Source of the DNA: Isoetes taiwanensis
Lineage: Eukaryota > Streptophyta > Lycopodiopsida > Isoetales > Isoetaceae
Assembly: GCA_021234155.1 (NCBI GenBank)
Contig: JAJEKV010000006.1
Location: forward strand, 1,612,001-1,676,000
DNA length: 64,000 nucleotides
Direction: 5' to 3'
Made by a program: the position numbers and the translations under genes. This document shows positions 34,029 through 46,314 of this stretch, piece after piece (within the stretch, counting starts at the first letter, position 1; each line of letters starts with the position of its first letter). The notes under the pieces are model-generated. The model was given only the letters and a program-made list of their open reading frames with translations, was not told where the DNA came from and ran no database searches.

Positions 34029-35630
34029 ATGGATTGGACTATGGGAGTCACTAATGCTGATAATCAAGCCCTTTTACAACCTCCGACAAATGATGAAATC
34101 TACAAGACACTATGTTCCTTGGCTTCAGGAAAATCCCCAGGTCCTGATGGATTCCCTCCTGAGTTCTTTGTAGAATTCTGGGACATATTGGGTCCTCACT
34201 TCCTCAAAGCAGTTAGGGGTGCCTGGGCCACACAAACACTGCACCCATCTCTAGCAGCAGGGTTCATCACTCTGGTGCCCAAAGTCCCAAGACCTCAAGC
34301 TCTGGGTGAATGGAGGCCTATAGCATTGACCAATGCTCTCTATAAAGTTATAAGAAAGTGCTTGCTAACCGCTTAAAGCCCGTTCTGAGCAGAATCATTG
34401 GTAGGGAGCAGTCTGCCTTTCTTCCAAACAGGTACATCCTGGATAACTACCTAGTTGCTCGAGAGGGGTTGCACTGGACCAGGGTATCAAGGCAGAATTG
34501 TGTGCTCATCAAGATGGATTTTAGGAAGGCATATGATTCTCTTAGATGGGAGGCCCTGAGGGAGATAGGATTTGATCGACAATTTATCAATATCTCTTTG
34601 GGTATGAATAGATTGGCCTCTGCCTCTGTGCTTATCAATGGAGAACCCTCTGGCCTCTTTGATCTCAGGAGAGGTATTAGATGGGTGTCCCCTTGCCCCC
34701 TATCTATTTCTTATTATGGCTAATATGCTTACCAGGATGGTGAACCTCAGGATCTCTGAAGGTGCTCTACATGGCCTCACTCTCCCTGATCTAGATAACA
34801 AGCTCACTATCATGCAGTATGCAAATGACACCTTTATGTTTCTCTGATTTGATGATGACAGCTTCCAGTCCTTTCAAGAAATTCTTGGTGCCTTTGAGGT
34901 CATATCAGGAATTGAATTAAATCCAAATAAGTGTTCTATCATGTGGGCCTTAGAATCTGATGTTGACCCTCGTGTTAGAGCCTTGGGTTTCCCGGTTATA
35001 GAAGCAGGAGGGACGGTGAAACTCTTGGGCCTTCCACTTTCCCTCTCTGACAGTCTTAAGGGATTATGGTCCCCCCTGTTGGACTGCCTCCGAAAGAAGG
35101 TTGGCCTCTAGTCGGCAAAAGGACTTGCTGTGTCAGGACGAGTCACTGTGGCTAATGGCATCCTAGCTGCCTCTCATGTTTATTTCTCCTCAGTGTTGGT
35201 GGCACAAAAAGGAGTCTATAATCAGATCCAGGTCATTATTAGGAAATTTATCTGGGGTGGCTTGGCTCAGGTTGCATGGTCTGAACTTTGTAGAGATGAA
35301 AAAGAAGGTGGGTTGGGCTGTAAGGACCCCTTCACTCAAGCTCAAGCTCTAGCTGCCAAATTTCTGTGTCTACATGGAGACACCTCCCCTACTCTTGTAT
35401 TTGTCAAACACTGGTTTAGCAAATGTAAGCTCAAAGGTAAACCTGCGCTACCTAGAGATGAACTTGGGGCTGCCTTTAGGGATTTCAAGCTTGCACCTGG
35501 CACCTCCCCAGTCATGAGAAAATACTCCAGGCTTGGAAGGCAGTGCAAGCCCTTTGTTCCCCCACAGACTTATCACAACATGCTGGCAGGATTAGTGTTT
35601 TCTGGAATGAGCGAGTCTAGGGACTAGAGC
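34029..35630 (+). pseudogene. LINE C reverse transcriptase and connection
   Basis: RT blocks are present in order: LASGKSPGPDGFPPEFF, WRPIALTNALYKVI, ANRLKPVLSRIIGREQSAF, LIKMDFRKAYDSLRW, then PLAPYLFLIMANMLTRM. The catalytic box reads QYANDTFMF (about 34,817-34,843), so the first Asp of the usual YADD is Asn. The connection region continues with SGRVTVANGILAASHVYF and FIWGGLAQVAWSELC. Stops (34,845; 35,109) and frameshifts (about 34,345; 34,690) add to the inactivation. Confidence 0.82.
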
Positions 35631-35921
35631 ATCTTCCCTTGGCAATGGTGCACCCTCGAATCTTTGTCAAGTGGAAAAATCATGGAATTTTCCTATTGGG
35701 TCATCTTTGGGAAAATGGTACGTGGATCTCCTGGACCAGGTTTAAGAGTAAGATGAATGGCACAGGTGAAGGTGACAGAAAAATATTTAGAGAGATATTG
35801 GCTAATGTCTATGAGTTTTGGGAGTCGAGGACCCTGAAGAACTTTGGTTATGCCTGGGCTCCCAAAGGTACTGTGTGGCCAATATCTATCATGCGCTCTA
35901 TAGGGTATCCCCTCTCAAAGC

Positions 35922-36521
35922 TATATTAAGGCTAGGGATCAATGGGCCAGCTACTGTTCAGCTTCTGGCTAACTCCTAGAAGTCTATTTGCTCTAGAAGA
36001 ATACATTCTTCCGATGGACTGCCCTTCATGGGGGACTCTTGACCAAAGAGGCATTATTTCGAAGAGGTATCTCCGCTAATGATCTGTGCCCTTTGGGGTG
36101 TGTAGTTAGTGAGTCCACGCAACATCTCTTCTTTTGCCCTGAGATCTTACCATTTTGGTCCTGGATATCTCCTATACTGGAGCTCGACGCCTACCACCTC
36201 AACTGGCCCATGATCATCATGGTGTCTGATCATTGCCCTATTTTGGCCTCTCTGGTGTCTATTGCTCTTTGGGTGGTGTGGAAGCATCGGTGCGAGGTGG
36301 CTCTGGGGGGGCAAGCAGCCTGCCTTGACAAAGTTAAGATCTACTTCAATATGGAGGTTGCCCTAATGGCCTTATCCCACCATAGAAAGATGGGAACTGC
36401 CTATAACAGGGGACTTGATAGGATTGGAAGAATTACTGGATTCTATGCCTACTTCAAATGCCACTGGTGTGACAAAGATGATTTCTTGCCTTCCGACGCA
36501 AGTACTCTGCAAATAAGGTAA
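35922..36521 (+). pseudogene. LINE C zf-RVT C-terminal domain
   Basis: The frame from about 36,039 reads EALFRRGISANDLCPLGC, ESTQHLFFCPEILPFWSW and IALWVVWKHRCEVA to a stop at 36,519-36,521. CxxGC...H-x3-C is the zf-RVT signature that follows RT in plant L1 ORF2. This segment is the part repeated at 62,861-63,458. Confidence 0.8.
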
Positions 36522-36779
36522 CTCTTACTCTTACTGTTCCTGAGCCTATCAACCTCTTGGAGCTGTGGAAGTAGACTAGTTTAAGTCCGTAGTACACTTC
36601 ATTGTGGAGAAGAAGATGACTCTATAGTATCTACTTGATGGCGAAGACGACTGCTAGCTCTACTAGTACACACCCTAGAGATAAAATAGGTGCACTCAAG
36701 TGCTGCTCTTACTCTGCCAATCTACCCTATTCAGGGGTTCTTTATGTACTCACTTTATATCTATAAATTTATATTCTTA

Positions 36780-36819
<40 letters not shown>

Positions 36820-36828
36820 AGAGAGAGA

Positions 36829-38161
36829 ATGCATGCCAAGATGCTAGTGGAGCCCACAAAAGAAGACATGGCTAAATTGTTAGCCAATCAATTGCCCTGG
36901 GGTGCACTCCAGCAAATGTTGTTGCAGATTTTAAGAAGGGCCATTCAATTCGAAGGCGGTTTCTGCTGAACCTATTGCTGATCAGATGGAGCAAACTAAT
37001 GCACAATCTCATGAAGATGCAGTGAGTGACATGGATGATGATATTGCGCCTCAATTGCAGTACTGGGATGAGCTTGAACCAAACCAACAAGGAAGTTAGC
37101 AATGGTCTAGATGCTCTGGCTCAGGTAATCACTAATCATACTGCCTTCAATTCCACTGATGCTCCCCAACCAATTGTAGATCAGGTGCAACAGCAAGCAC
37201 CTGAGACAAATCAGGTCATGCTTCAAACTACAATGCAGCAGCTGGCTCTAAATTCAGCTGCACAATAGCAACATCCAAAAGAAGGTCTAGGAAGAGTGCA
37301 TTACCTAAAAATTTGCAGCAGGAACTCCTTTTGACAAGTGATGAGTTAACAAGCCAAATTTGAACATCAAAAGCAAGTTGAAGAGGCAAAGGATCAGAGA
37401 AGAGAAGATAACAGAGAAGAAAAAGCTAGGTGAAGAAAGAAAAGCATTTAAGGAACATGAGAAGTTAAGGAAAGCACAGGCAAAGAGACTAAGAGAAGAG
37501 AGGAAGAAGGCTGAAGAGGCAGAAGCACCAAACAGGAATACTAGAAGGTTAAGAAAAGCCTCTAAGCCATGTGAATCTGATGGGGAACCTGAGAAAGAGC
37601 AAGCAACAGAAGATCATCATGAAAATAAAATGATTTTGAAGTCATTTAGTGGTCCTTTGATACAAGACCCAATCTTACATGTTCCATTGAATGAAGAAGT
37701 ATAAATTGAAGGTGTAATAGAGCAACTCAATGATGGACCATCAAATGTAATTATACAAGATAGTCAGCCACTTAATGAAGCAAATGGAGGCAAAATGGGG
37801 GCAGTTAAATGGTGGACTAGAAAGCATAATTTTTCAAGACAACCAGCCACTTGATGATGATGAAAAAATGGAATGTAGCTTGGAAGAGACCCATATATGT
37901 TCCTGGGATGCTCATTGCATGAAGAAAAAAGTGGGAAATGAAGAAAGAGAGTTTGGCAGTCCTTGGGAATATTGGACTGAGCCAGATTGCAAGCATCCCA
38001 ATGCTTTCCAACAATCCCAGGAATTGACCAATTTAAGAAGAAGAAGAAGAAGAAGAAGAAGAGATTTTAACGTCACGCCACAAGAACTAAGACAAGATGT
38101 CTTGATTGATGATCTGTACAGGGTTGAGGCAAGCGAGCACCTTCAATCACTTGGATTATGA
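36829..38161 (+). pseudogene. Charged coiled-coil gene relic, unrecognised
   Basis: After the LINE C tail the plus strand shows protein-like frames: MLVEPTKEDMA, IALGCTPANVVADFKKG, then an acidic segment (DAVSDMDDDIAPQLQYWD). A long Lys/Arg/Glu helix follows (37,360-37,704; EERKAFKEHEKLRKAQ). The last segment (37,775-38,161) has CSWDAHCMKKK and GSPWEYWTEPDCKHP. Frames change at least three times. An AAG repeat (38,035-38,062) adds a poly-Arg run and an insertion-derived tail motif. I cannot assign a family. The first 240 bp recur at the end of the window (63,760-64,000). Confidence 0.4.
38035..38081 (-). repeat. (AAG)n plus LINE-like terminal motif
   Basis: Nine or so AAG units run into gattttaacgtcacgccac. 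The reverse complement is gtggcgtgacgttaaaatc followed by (TTC)n. The same 17-bp terminal motif is found at 33,356-33,378 next to (GATA)n. The insert seems to consist of little more than the 3' terminus and the tail. Confidence 0.65.
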
Positions 38162-39073
38162 ATTTTACTGTTGTATTTGGAGTTTTGGACAATCTAAATA
38201 TATGTATGAAATATTTTGAGTTGAATTCCAATCACGTATGTACTCTTTCTTCTTTTAATCAGATTGCAATAGTTCAGAATCAATGTTGTTTGCATCACCT
38301 TAATGGTTGCATCTACACTTAATAATTAACAGGTTTGTGCAGTTAGATCCCTTGAAATGGTGTGGCAGCATTATTCTTGATCATATGGTTTCTACTTGTT
38401 CCAGTTGCAGATCAGTCTATGTTATGAGCAATCCTATAATTAAAGGTACATATTTGTAACCTCTATTCCAATCAGCAATGCCATGCTTTAGACATAGCAG
38501 GTTACTAATAGGTCCTTGAAGGATCAATTCCTTTATTTACTTTGTCAAAGCATGCATCTACAAAGTTTTAAGTTGGATCTGACATGGATCTATTGATGCT
38601 CCAAAATTGTTCTCCTTATCGCCATCAAGGTGTGTACCTAGCTCTATTGCAGGTATTTGTTTCACCAATAGGGTGACTTACATGATCCATGTGGGCATTG
38701 CAGATGTTCTATCTAAGTATTGAAGATGATCCATCGAGGTATTGCAGGTGCACCATAAGGGTCAATGGATTGGACCTGCACCATAAAGGTGTCCTGACCG
38801 TATCTATTTGAGGTCAAATGCAGAATAGAAGGAACTTGAGATTCATTCCCAAATTTTGAAGCTTGATAGCTTAACTCCTGGAGCATCACTAGGAGAAAGC
38901 AAAATTGGATTTGAGCAAGAGTACATGTTTTTTGAATGATTCTTGTCTTAAGTGCACCAATGATGGCCTTCCCCCTTAATTCGATATGTATATTGTTCTA
39001 ATTTTCGAAGAGAGGTGGAACTCACACCCAAAAAATATTGAACTGAAATATCAAACCTTCCAGTCCCTGAACT
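38162..39073. other. No gene seen
   Basis: AT-rich, with short related ttgcaggt/ccatc-type segments near 38,620-38,800 but no coding frame. Confidence 0.4.
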
Positions 39074-39500
39074 AATATTTTCTGTAACGAATGTTACAAA
39101 CTAGAATAGAATTTAATGTCCAATCGAAGGTGGACCGATCTATGAGACATACACATGCCACACTAAATTTGTTATATGGATCCTGTCCCATTCACTTCAC
39201 GTTCAGTGGAGATACAATATTGCATTTAACTTGAGACGTTCCAAAATATGCTCTAAAATGCAAGGGAATTTTGGAGAGCTTAAGGAATTTGAAAGAGTCT
39301 AAATAGAACTGTGAGGAAATCTAAGGAGAATCTTGAAATAATATTTTCTATGATGAATGTCAGAGAATAGAATAATGCCTAACTAGAAACCAAGTCGTCT
39401 ATGAGACCATACACACCATGCTAATATTGCTTCCTTGGTCATGTCTCCATTCATTTCACACTTGAGGGAGATCGATGTTGCATAAATCGGGACATTTTAT
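39074..39500. repeat. Tandem repeat of about 266 bp, two units
   Basis: Unit 1 starts aatattttctgtaacgaatg at 39,074 and unit 2 starts aatattttctatgatgaatg at 39,340. They share tagaatagaat, atctatgagac, cattca.ttcac and gaatgt blocks. A third, dispersed copy, closer to unit 1, lies at 54,050-54,250. Confidence 0.75.
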
Positions 39501-39960
39501 TTAACCACTCTAGAATGCGAAGGACTCTCGGGGAAGCTCAGGGGATCTTGAGGGAGTCCGAATGAATCCAAGGGGACCAAAGAGGGCCTTGAGGGAATCT
39601 AAGGGGAAACTCGAGGAGTCTCCAGTGGATTGAGAGATTCCAAGCAAAATTGGAAAACCCGAGAGTACCTTGATAGGACTAAGGGAATCTCGATGGAATG
39701 CAAAGGAACTAAATGGCACCTTAGGGGACCCCAAGAAATCTTGAATGAATCTATAGAGAGGAATCTATGGGCATCAAAGAGAATCTCTGGATTTTTTTGT
39801 GGTATTGCCAAAAAGTCTTGTGGGAATCCAACGAATTCTAGAGGGAATCCAAGGGAATCTGGGGGATCTAATCCTTATGGAATCGAAGAGAGGTGTCGTG
39901 GGGATCCGAAGATATCCTGGGGAGTTCACCATACCATTTGCACTCTTACTAGACCCACAA
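39501..39960. repeat. Purine-rich degenerate minisatellite
   Basis: The core ggaatc/gggaatctaagg recurs every 13-25 bp for about 450 bp on the plus strand (for example near 39,594, 39,684, 39,833, 39,852). There is strong purine skew and no conserved frame. It ends in a short (agat)n run at 39,961-39,977. Confidence 0.6.
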
Positions 39961-40161
39961 AGATAGATAGATAGATAAAGAACAAAGCTTGTGTGGCATT
40001 GAATCCAGCGCAGGGACATGGGTTTCGAACTCTAACGTAAAATGTTATGTTTTGAGAGTATTGTATGTATGCCTGAGGTTTGATTCCCAAAGTTAGAAGT
40101 ACCTTAAGTTACATAGGCAGTTGTCTAACCCAACAGTAAGGTAAGTCATAACATTTGGACG

Positions 40162-42945
40162 ATGCGCAGAGCTGTTCTATGCTCTCCTTCCTACTGGAAT
40201 CGCAGCTCTTCACTATTTGTTTTTACCCGTATGGCTAATCAGATTAAAAGCATTGCAAGTTTTGTTACCAGGTATGCGTTTTCAAGTCTTTCTTTCTGCT
40301 CTGATTCTGGCCTCACTTAAATTCTTTGCAGGAGTTGTGAAAATGTGGAACACATGTATGAATGGCGGTTTACTGAGGCACTCGAGAGAGCTCAGAATAT
40401 TGGATTACATGGAAGAGCTGTTACGAGAGATGATATATACTGCCTCTTGCAAGGGTGCCAACGATGGAAAGACTTAAACCATGTAAGGCAAGTGCAGTAC
40501 CTTATGACAATTTATGAACTTTCTTCAGTTCCTGTTTTAGGAGACCATCTTATTCGTTTGTTTACCGACTGCCAATGTCTTCCTGAAGCTAATGCTGCAT
40601 TCAACAAGATTGTAAAGCCGAGCGAGTATACATGGAGTGCAATTATATCTGCAAATGCAAAAATAGGACAGGGCCAGTTCGCATTTAAGTTGCATCATAT
40701 AATGAAGCAGTCAGGTATGATAAGTGGCAAATATGTATCTATTGGCATTCTTACAGCATGCAAGATGACATCCTCTCTTCTGCACGGCAGGCTTATTCAT
40801 AACGAGATTATCAGCATTGGTCTTCTATTAGATGTCGTGGTGGCATCAAGCCTTATTGACATGTATGTTAAATGTGGAAGTTTAGACGAGGCATACATTG
40901 TATTTGACAAGTCATCAGAGCGCGATGCTGTGTTATGGGGTGTAATGATTGCAGGATATGTACAGCAGGACGAAGGTTTGACTGCCTTAGAGTGTTTTGA
41001 GAAGATGCAACAAGAAGGCACAAAACCAACAAATGTTATATTTCTAAGCATCCTCAAAGCCTGTGCCAGTGTGGGAGCCATAGAACAAGGCAGGTTGATT
41101 CACGATCAAGTTGTAAAAAGTGAACTTCACTTTGATGTTTTTGTTGAAAATACACTCATTGATATGTATGCAAAATGTGGAAGCCTAAAGGAGGCCCATA
41201 GCATCTTCAGCAAATCCCCAATTAGAAATGTCGTGTCATGGAATGCAATGATTACAGGCTACACCCAGCATTGTGACTGTTCTTCTGCCTTAGAGTTCTT
41301 TGAGATAATGCAAAGGGAGGGGATAAAACCAACGACCATCACGTTTTTAAGTGTTTTGAAAGCATGTGCCTTCATAGGAGAAATAGTACAAGGAAGGCTC
41401 CTACACGGTCACATCATTCAAAAGAAATATGAGTCTGATGAGACACTGGAAAATACCCTGTTAGATATGTATGCTAAGTGTGGGAGTTTAGAAGAAGCCT
41501 GCAGAATCTTTGAAAGACAGAAAGGTTCAAATATAGTGGCTCGAAATGCAATGATTTCTGGATATGCTGAGCATGGACAAGGCCTCCATGCCCTTGAAGT
41601 TTTTTGGACGGCGCAGGAAGCTGGCATAATGTCAAACAATGTTACATATTTAGGAGTCTTAAAATCCTGTTCCACCATAGGAATGATACAGATGGGCAGG
41701 CTTATTCATGAGGAGGCAGTAGAAAATGGTCTCGAATCTGATATTGCTATAGGGAGTGCACTTATTGATATGTATTCGAAATGTGGGAGTTTAATGGAGT
41801 CAAAACTAGTTTTCGATAAATTGCCATCTCGCAATGTTGTATGTTGGGGTGCAATGATTTCTGCATATGCTCTAAGTGAAGGTCATCTTGCCTTAAAATG
41901 TTATGAAATGATGCTTCAGATAGGTATCAAGCCAGCGAGAGCTACATTTTTGAGTATATTGAAGGCGTGTTCCAATGTAGGAGCAATACAGCATGGCAGG
42001 CTTGTCCATGAACAAATTATACAAAGTGGACTTCAAGTGGATATCGCCATTGGCAATACCCTAATTGATATGTATGCTAAATGTGGGAGCTTAGGAGATT
42101 CAGCCAATATTTTTAACGAAATGGAAAATAGGAACATTGTATCATGGAGTGTAATGATTGGGGCATATGCTCAGGACGAGGAAGGTCTTGCTGCCCTGGA
42201 ATGCTTTGAAAGGATGCAACTAGAAGGTGTTGAACCAAACGATGTCACTTTCTTGAGTTTGTTGAAAGCATGTGCCTCTGTAGGAGCAGTAGGACAGGCA
42301 AGGCTCATTCACGAGAAGATCCTAAAATCTGGACTTCAATTGGACGTTTTTATGGAGAATGCTATTGTGGATATGCATGCCAAATGTGGAGATATGAATG
42401 CAGCATGCAAGTTCTTTGATGAACTGGCTTACAAAACGTTGGTCTCATGGAATGCCATGATTGTGGGATATGCACAACACGGTAATGGGCATTTGGCCTT
42501 AGAATGTTTTGAAAGGATGCAAAAGGAATGCATAAAACCAAATGAAGTATCATTCACAAGTATTTTCTTGGCTTGCAGCCATGTAGGTCTGGTGGATGAA
42601 GGTCTCTGGTATTTTAAGTTCATGGCAGAATGTTGTGGCATTATTCCAGCTAGTTCCCACTACACATCCATGGTTGATCTCTTGGGAGGGTCGGGATATT
42701 TTGATGAAGCAGAAAAACTTATGCAAGCTTCTCTTCAACCAAATGTTCTTGGTTGGGTATCTCTACTTAATGCGTGCAAAATTTATGGAAATACAGAGTG
42801 TGGAAAGCATTGCTTTGATCAAATTGTTGTCTGGAATTCAAGTCAAATGGCTGCATATATTCTTATGTCAAATCTCTATGCAGATGCGCATATGGAGGAT
42901 GGATACAGGGTGGATGAGCTAAGAAAATGCATAAGGGCTGATTAA
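40162..42945 (+). CDS. PLS-type PPR protein, probable organelle RNA-binding factor
   Basis: Two exons, 40,162-40,271 and 40,332-42,945, join in frame across a 60-bp GT-AG intron (GTATGC...TTTGCAG) to give 907 residues. I chose ATG 40,162 because it adds a basic, Ser-rich presequence (MRRAVLCSPSYWNRSSS) typical of mitochondrial or plastid targeting; ATG 40,231 is the alternative. About seven P-L-S repeat triplets follow, with the signature LIDMYAKCGSLxEA...VSWNAMIxGYAQ...ALECFEKMQxEGxKP repeated. It ends in an E1-like segment (VLGWVSLLNACKIYGNTE) and stops at LRKCIRAD, without E2 or DYW. Such proteins bind organelle transcripts and recruit editing or processing activities; targets cannot be read from this sequence. 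The 3' half is duplicated at 57,771-58,786. No lesion is seen, and the F-box gene starts 315 bp downstream. Confidence 0.9.
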
Positions 42946-43259
42946 CTCAAGAGTTGAACATTGTGTCGTGTTGTGTGGCCGAAATGAGAAGTTGATGTGT
43001 TCAGAAATGACAACCATGCAATTTAGTGGGATGATGGGTTGTCAGTGGCAATTAGTAAGGAAAGGAGGGCTAGACGCCATGCTGCAACATAGTTGTAAAA
43101 TTCTGGAGATGGGCTTTAGGCACTTGTGAACTTGGATGGCATGCTAATTGATATAAGAAAGCTTGTAACCCTCAAGTCGGATAAATGACATATGTGTCAT
43201 ATCTGTGGAGCCCATGAGGTGCGTGTTTATATTTCCTATGTTACGAGGGGGGTACTAGA

Positions 43260-44297
43260 ATGGAGGGCTGCAGATTGAACAGAGATCTAATTTGTGAAAT
43301 CCTGAAGAAAGTAGATGCATGCACTCTGTTTGCAGTTAGATCTGCATGCTGCAGGGAACTCAAATCCCTTGCAGATGATGAAAGCCTTTGGGAATGCCTT
43401 TGCCAAAAACAATGGCCTTCAACTAAGCGGCCCAAGATCAAGTCTGTCATCATCTCTGTGGGAGGATTCAAAAAATTCTTCACAAACTGCTTTCCTCTGC
43501 CCGATTATGGTTTTACCCATCAATTTGCAGCTCATGTTGCAAACTGGAGCTGCAATAAAGGAGCAGAATGGGTGTCTATTGTTGACGTGGTTTACAGGGG
43601 AAGCGGAGTATTTTCCGAAATTATTGAAGGGATTTCTCCCGTTAAAGTAAATGGAAAGTGCCTTTTCGGTGGACCAATATGGATTGATGCAGTTGATGTT
43701 ACCGGAAACATGCTGGAAATAAATAATCCGACTCAATTCTCCTTAGATCTTCAAGATATGTCACAGGGTGATGCTAGATTTGTAGATAATATGCAAGTTA
43801 GCTGGATTGTGGTGAACAGGGTAACCAAACAGGTCAGAAATTTGTGTGGCTTCAAGCCCTACAAGAGGCAGCAAGTACAAGACCAGATCACTGTATCATA
43901 TGGTTGCAGTTTTCCAGATTCTTCCTCCATATCTGGAATATCTAGTCACAGTGCCGATTTCAGGGACAATAAAAATCAAATCAATTCAATTCAATCAGGC
44001 ATAATGAGCGGGGTGAGCATGCACATGAGCTACCATGATAATGAGAGCATGGTGGAAGTGAAGAGTTTGAGTGTCCATCTGAAACCCCTAGGATGTGCAG
44101 CAAAGCTGAATGGCAGGGAAAGTTTTAAGGCTTTATACTGGCTGCTAAATCAGCAGCCTTGTGCCCTTCAATCTCCACTTTGTAACTTTAGCCAAGCCCA
44201 TTCACATTCTAATGGTCTTGCCTTGGTTGCCTTCCTTTGCTCATTCATTCTACTTTACTCACTAGTGTTGAACCTGCATTATCGTTCTTCTCAATGA
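43260..44297 (+). CDS. F-box protein with C-terminal hydrophobic segment
   Basis: A single exon of 345 codons. Residues about 4-50 form an F-box: LNRDLICEILKKVDACTLF, then LWECLCQKQWPS, which would bind SKP1 in an SCF ubiquitin ligase. The segment KSVIISVGGFKKFFTNCFP matches the plant F-box family exemplified by Arabidopsis At2g27310/At2g36090. Residues about 319-337 are strongly hydrophobic (LALVAFLCSFILLYSLVL) just before a short polar tail, suggesting a tail-anchored membrane protein. The start is the first ATG and fits the family. A near-identical copy lies at 61,702-62,739. Codons near 43,955-44,000 resemble a LINE-type tail (see findings). Confidence 0.88.
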   Translation: MEGCRLNRDLICEILKKVDACTLFAVRSACCRELKSLADDESLWECLCQKQWPSTKRPKIKSVIISVGGFKKFFTNCFPLPDYGFTHQFAAHVANWSCNKGAEWVSIVDVVYRGSGVFSEIIEGISPVKVNGKCLFGGPIWIDAVDVTGNMLEINNPTQFSLDLQDMSQGDARFVDNMQVSWIVVNRVTKQVRNLCGFKPYKRQQVQDQITVSYGCSFPDSSSISGISSHSADFRDNKNQINSIQSGIMSGVSMHMSYHDNESMVEVKSLSVHLKPLGCAAKLNGRESFKALYWLLNQQPCALQSPLCNFSQAHSHSNGLALVAFLCSFILLYSLVLNLHYRSSQ

Positions 44298-46314
44298 AAG
44301 AAAGGTCTGTGCATTGCAGTACAAAAGACCTTGTTTTGATATAGAACGCCATTGTGTTAGCATTTCACATTTTTGGAACATATTAGAGCTGGGTTTTGCA
44401 TGTACTCGATAAAAGTGCATGCTAGATTGTAACGCATGGACTTGATACTAAATAGGAGCATTAATGTATGTTGTGTATTGGACAAAGGACTTATACTAAA
44501 AGAGGGGCATTAATGTATGTTGTATATTGACTTGCTCTGGAAGTGGACGTACATAATATGAAAATGGTATATGTGTCAAATTTTTATAACCTAGCTAATC
44601 TAATCAAATAAAAAAAACCAAAATCAAAATTTTGACTAATTGTGGAGGAAAGTAGAGCTATTGGTTTATCCCTCTTAGTTATTGGATGAATGTATTGAGT
44701 AAATATGTACGATAATTAAGTTTTATAAATTTTTTTGATCATTGTCAGGCTTTGGCAATGAAAGCCTTACATTGGAGTTGGTATAGCGGGCTGGGAAGGG
44801 GATGGAGCGACATCAATTTAATTTCTGTATTATAGTATTATAGAGAATTTTGTAAATTTAAAATTGATCTTAGATTTTGGAGAGAGAAAGGGAGGGGTTG
44901 ATAAAAAAGAATGAAGGTTTCATTTGACGAGAAGACTTGGAACGGTCATAGGTTAGGGGATAGGATCTAAGAGTTAAGAAAATCCATGGGAGAGGTCATA
45001 GAAAAGGAGATAAGGAGTGGACATGAAAGCTTTCTAAAATAATAATTACAAATACAGTTCTTCAAGAATGTTGCACATATGTACTGCATGTACTGCAGAA
45101 TAAGGTTGATCTATGATGATGCAAAAAAACTTGGTGTAGTATAAGTTCTTTTGCACGTACCACATTCTATAGAGACAGTTGCTCCATCTCTGCAATTTCG
45201 ACTGGACATAAAGAACTTGTTAATGTTACCTGCTATTGATCAATGCTTGCCTAAAGAAGATGGGCATCTCTTAATTATTTTGTATGCCATTGACTTGTAT
45301 CAGCACAAATAATATATGGAGATATTCTCGGAAAGCATATACTCAAACAATGAAAGATCTATCCCCAAAAAAAAAAAAAAACTAAGGGGGAAAATATGTA
45401 TCGCAGCGACAGGATCATATAGTTCTCATGTGTATTTTCATTTCATCTTGCATCTAAGCTATCCACTACAATCGTGGTCCACACCCATTTAAACCAATAT
45501 TTTGAAACATAATAGGCATTTGTTGTTCCACACCCATTTTTTCTAGGCAAAAATCTACTTTCTAGACTTTCCTCAATTCCAAGATCCTCATTCTAACATC
45601 TTAAACAGGCTCCTACATAATCGCTTTGATACAGACCTTTAATCACTAATATAATATATAGAGTGATCCGTAACATGATAACCTCCATGAGAATATACCC
45701 TCAGGTGTATATGAGCCCATTATTTCCAGCTTAAAGAGAGACTGTTTTGAAAATAACAGTGCACTATGATTTCAATATTTTTGATGATTTCTTTGATGAT
45801 TTTGGAGTATCATCCTTCGTACATGAACTGCTATTTGGAACCACAGCATCAAGATAATGTTATTTCTTCCCGGCATCAATGATAAGGTTATTTCTGCAGA
45901 AAAGAAGGCAGACAAAATGTTCCTAATTGCATGATCATTTTATGGTGTGTCAAACCAATCATTGCCTCTAGATGCGTTTGTTGAATGCTTACATTCCAAG
46001 CATGCATATATCGATAAGTTAAACTTTATGCAAAAACACAAAGTCATAGAGCACATATCACATGAACTTCACAGTTTCGAAAGAGAAGCAAACTGCAAAT
46101 TTGTTTAAAATACTGATGCATAATAGTAAGCCATTTCTGCCCCAAGTAAGAAGAAACCTTCTTGCAAAATCCTATACGACCAATTCTTTCTTCGACCTAC
46201 AATATAAAGTAGAATAGAAGTTTGCACCTTGCAAACAACAGAAAGTGATATTCAAACTGAAAAGGAACAGGCTGACATCCCTCAAAGAGCAAAATATCAG
46301 TCACCTCCTTAAAT
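44298..46314. other. AT-rich intergenic DNA, no gene
   Basis: It contains the 3' flank of the F-box gene. A local duplication of aatgtatgttgt(g/a)tattg occurs near 44,463 and 44,513, and there is an A-run at 45,366-45,380. No coding frame was recognised. Confidence 0.45.

Noticed and set aside
40010-40090. tRNA-like gggtttcgaactc box near a short agat run
   Set aside because: No matching A box or tail, so a SINE could not be supported.
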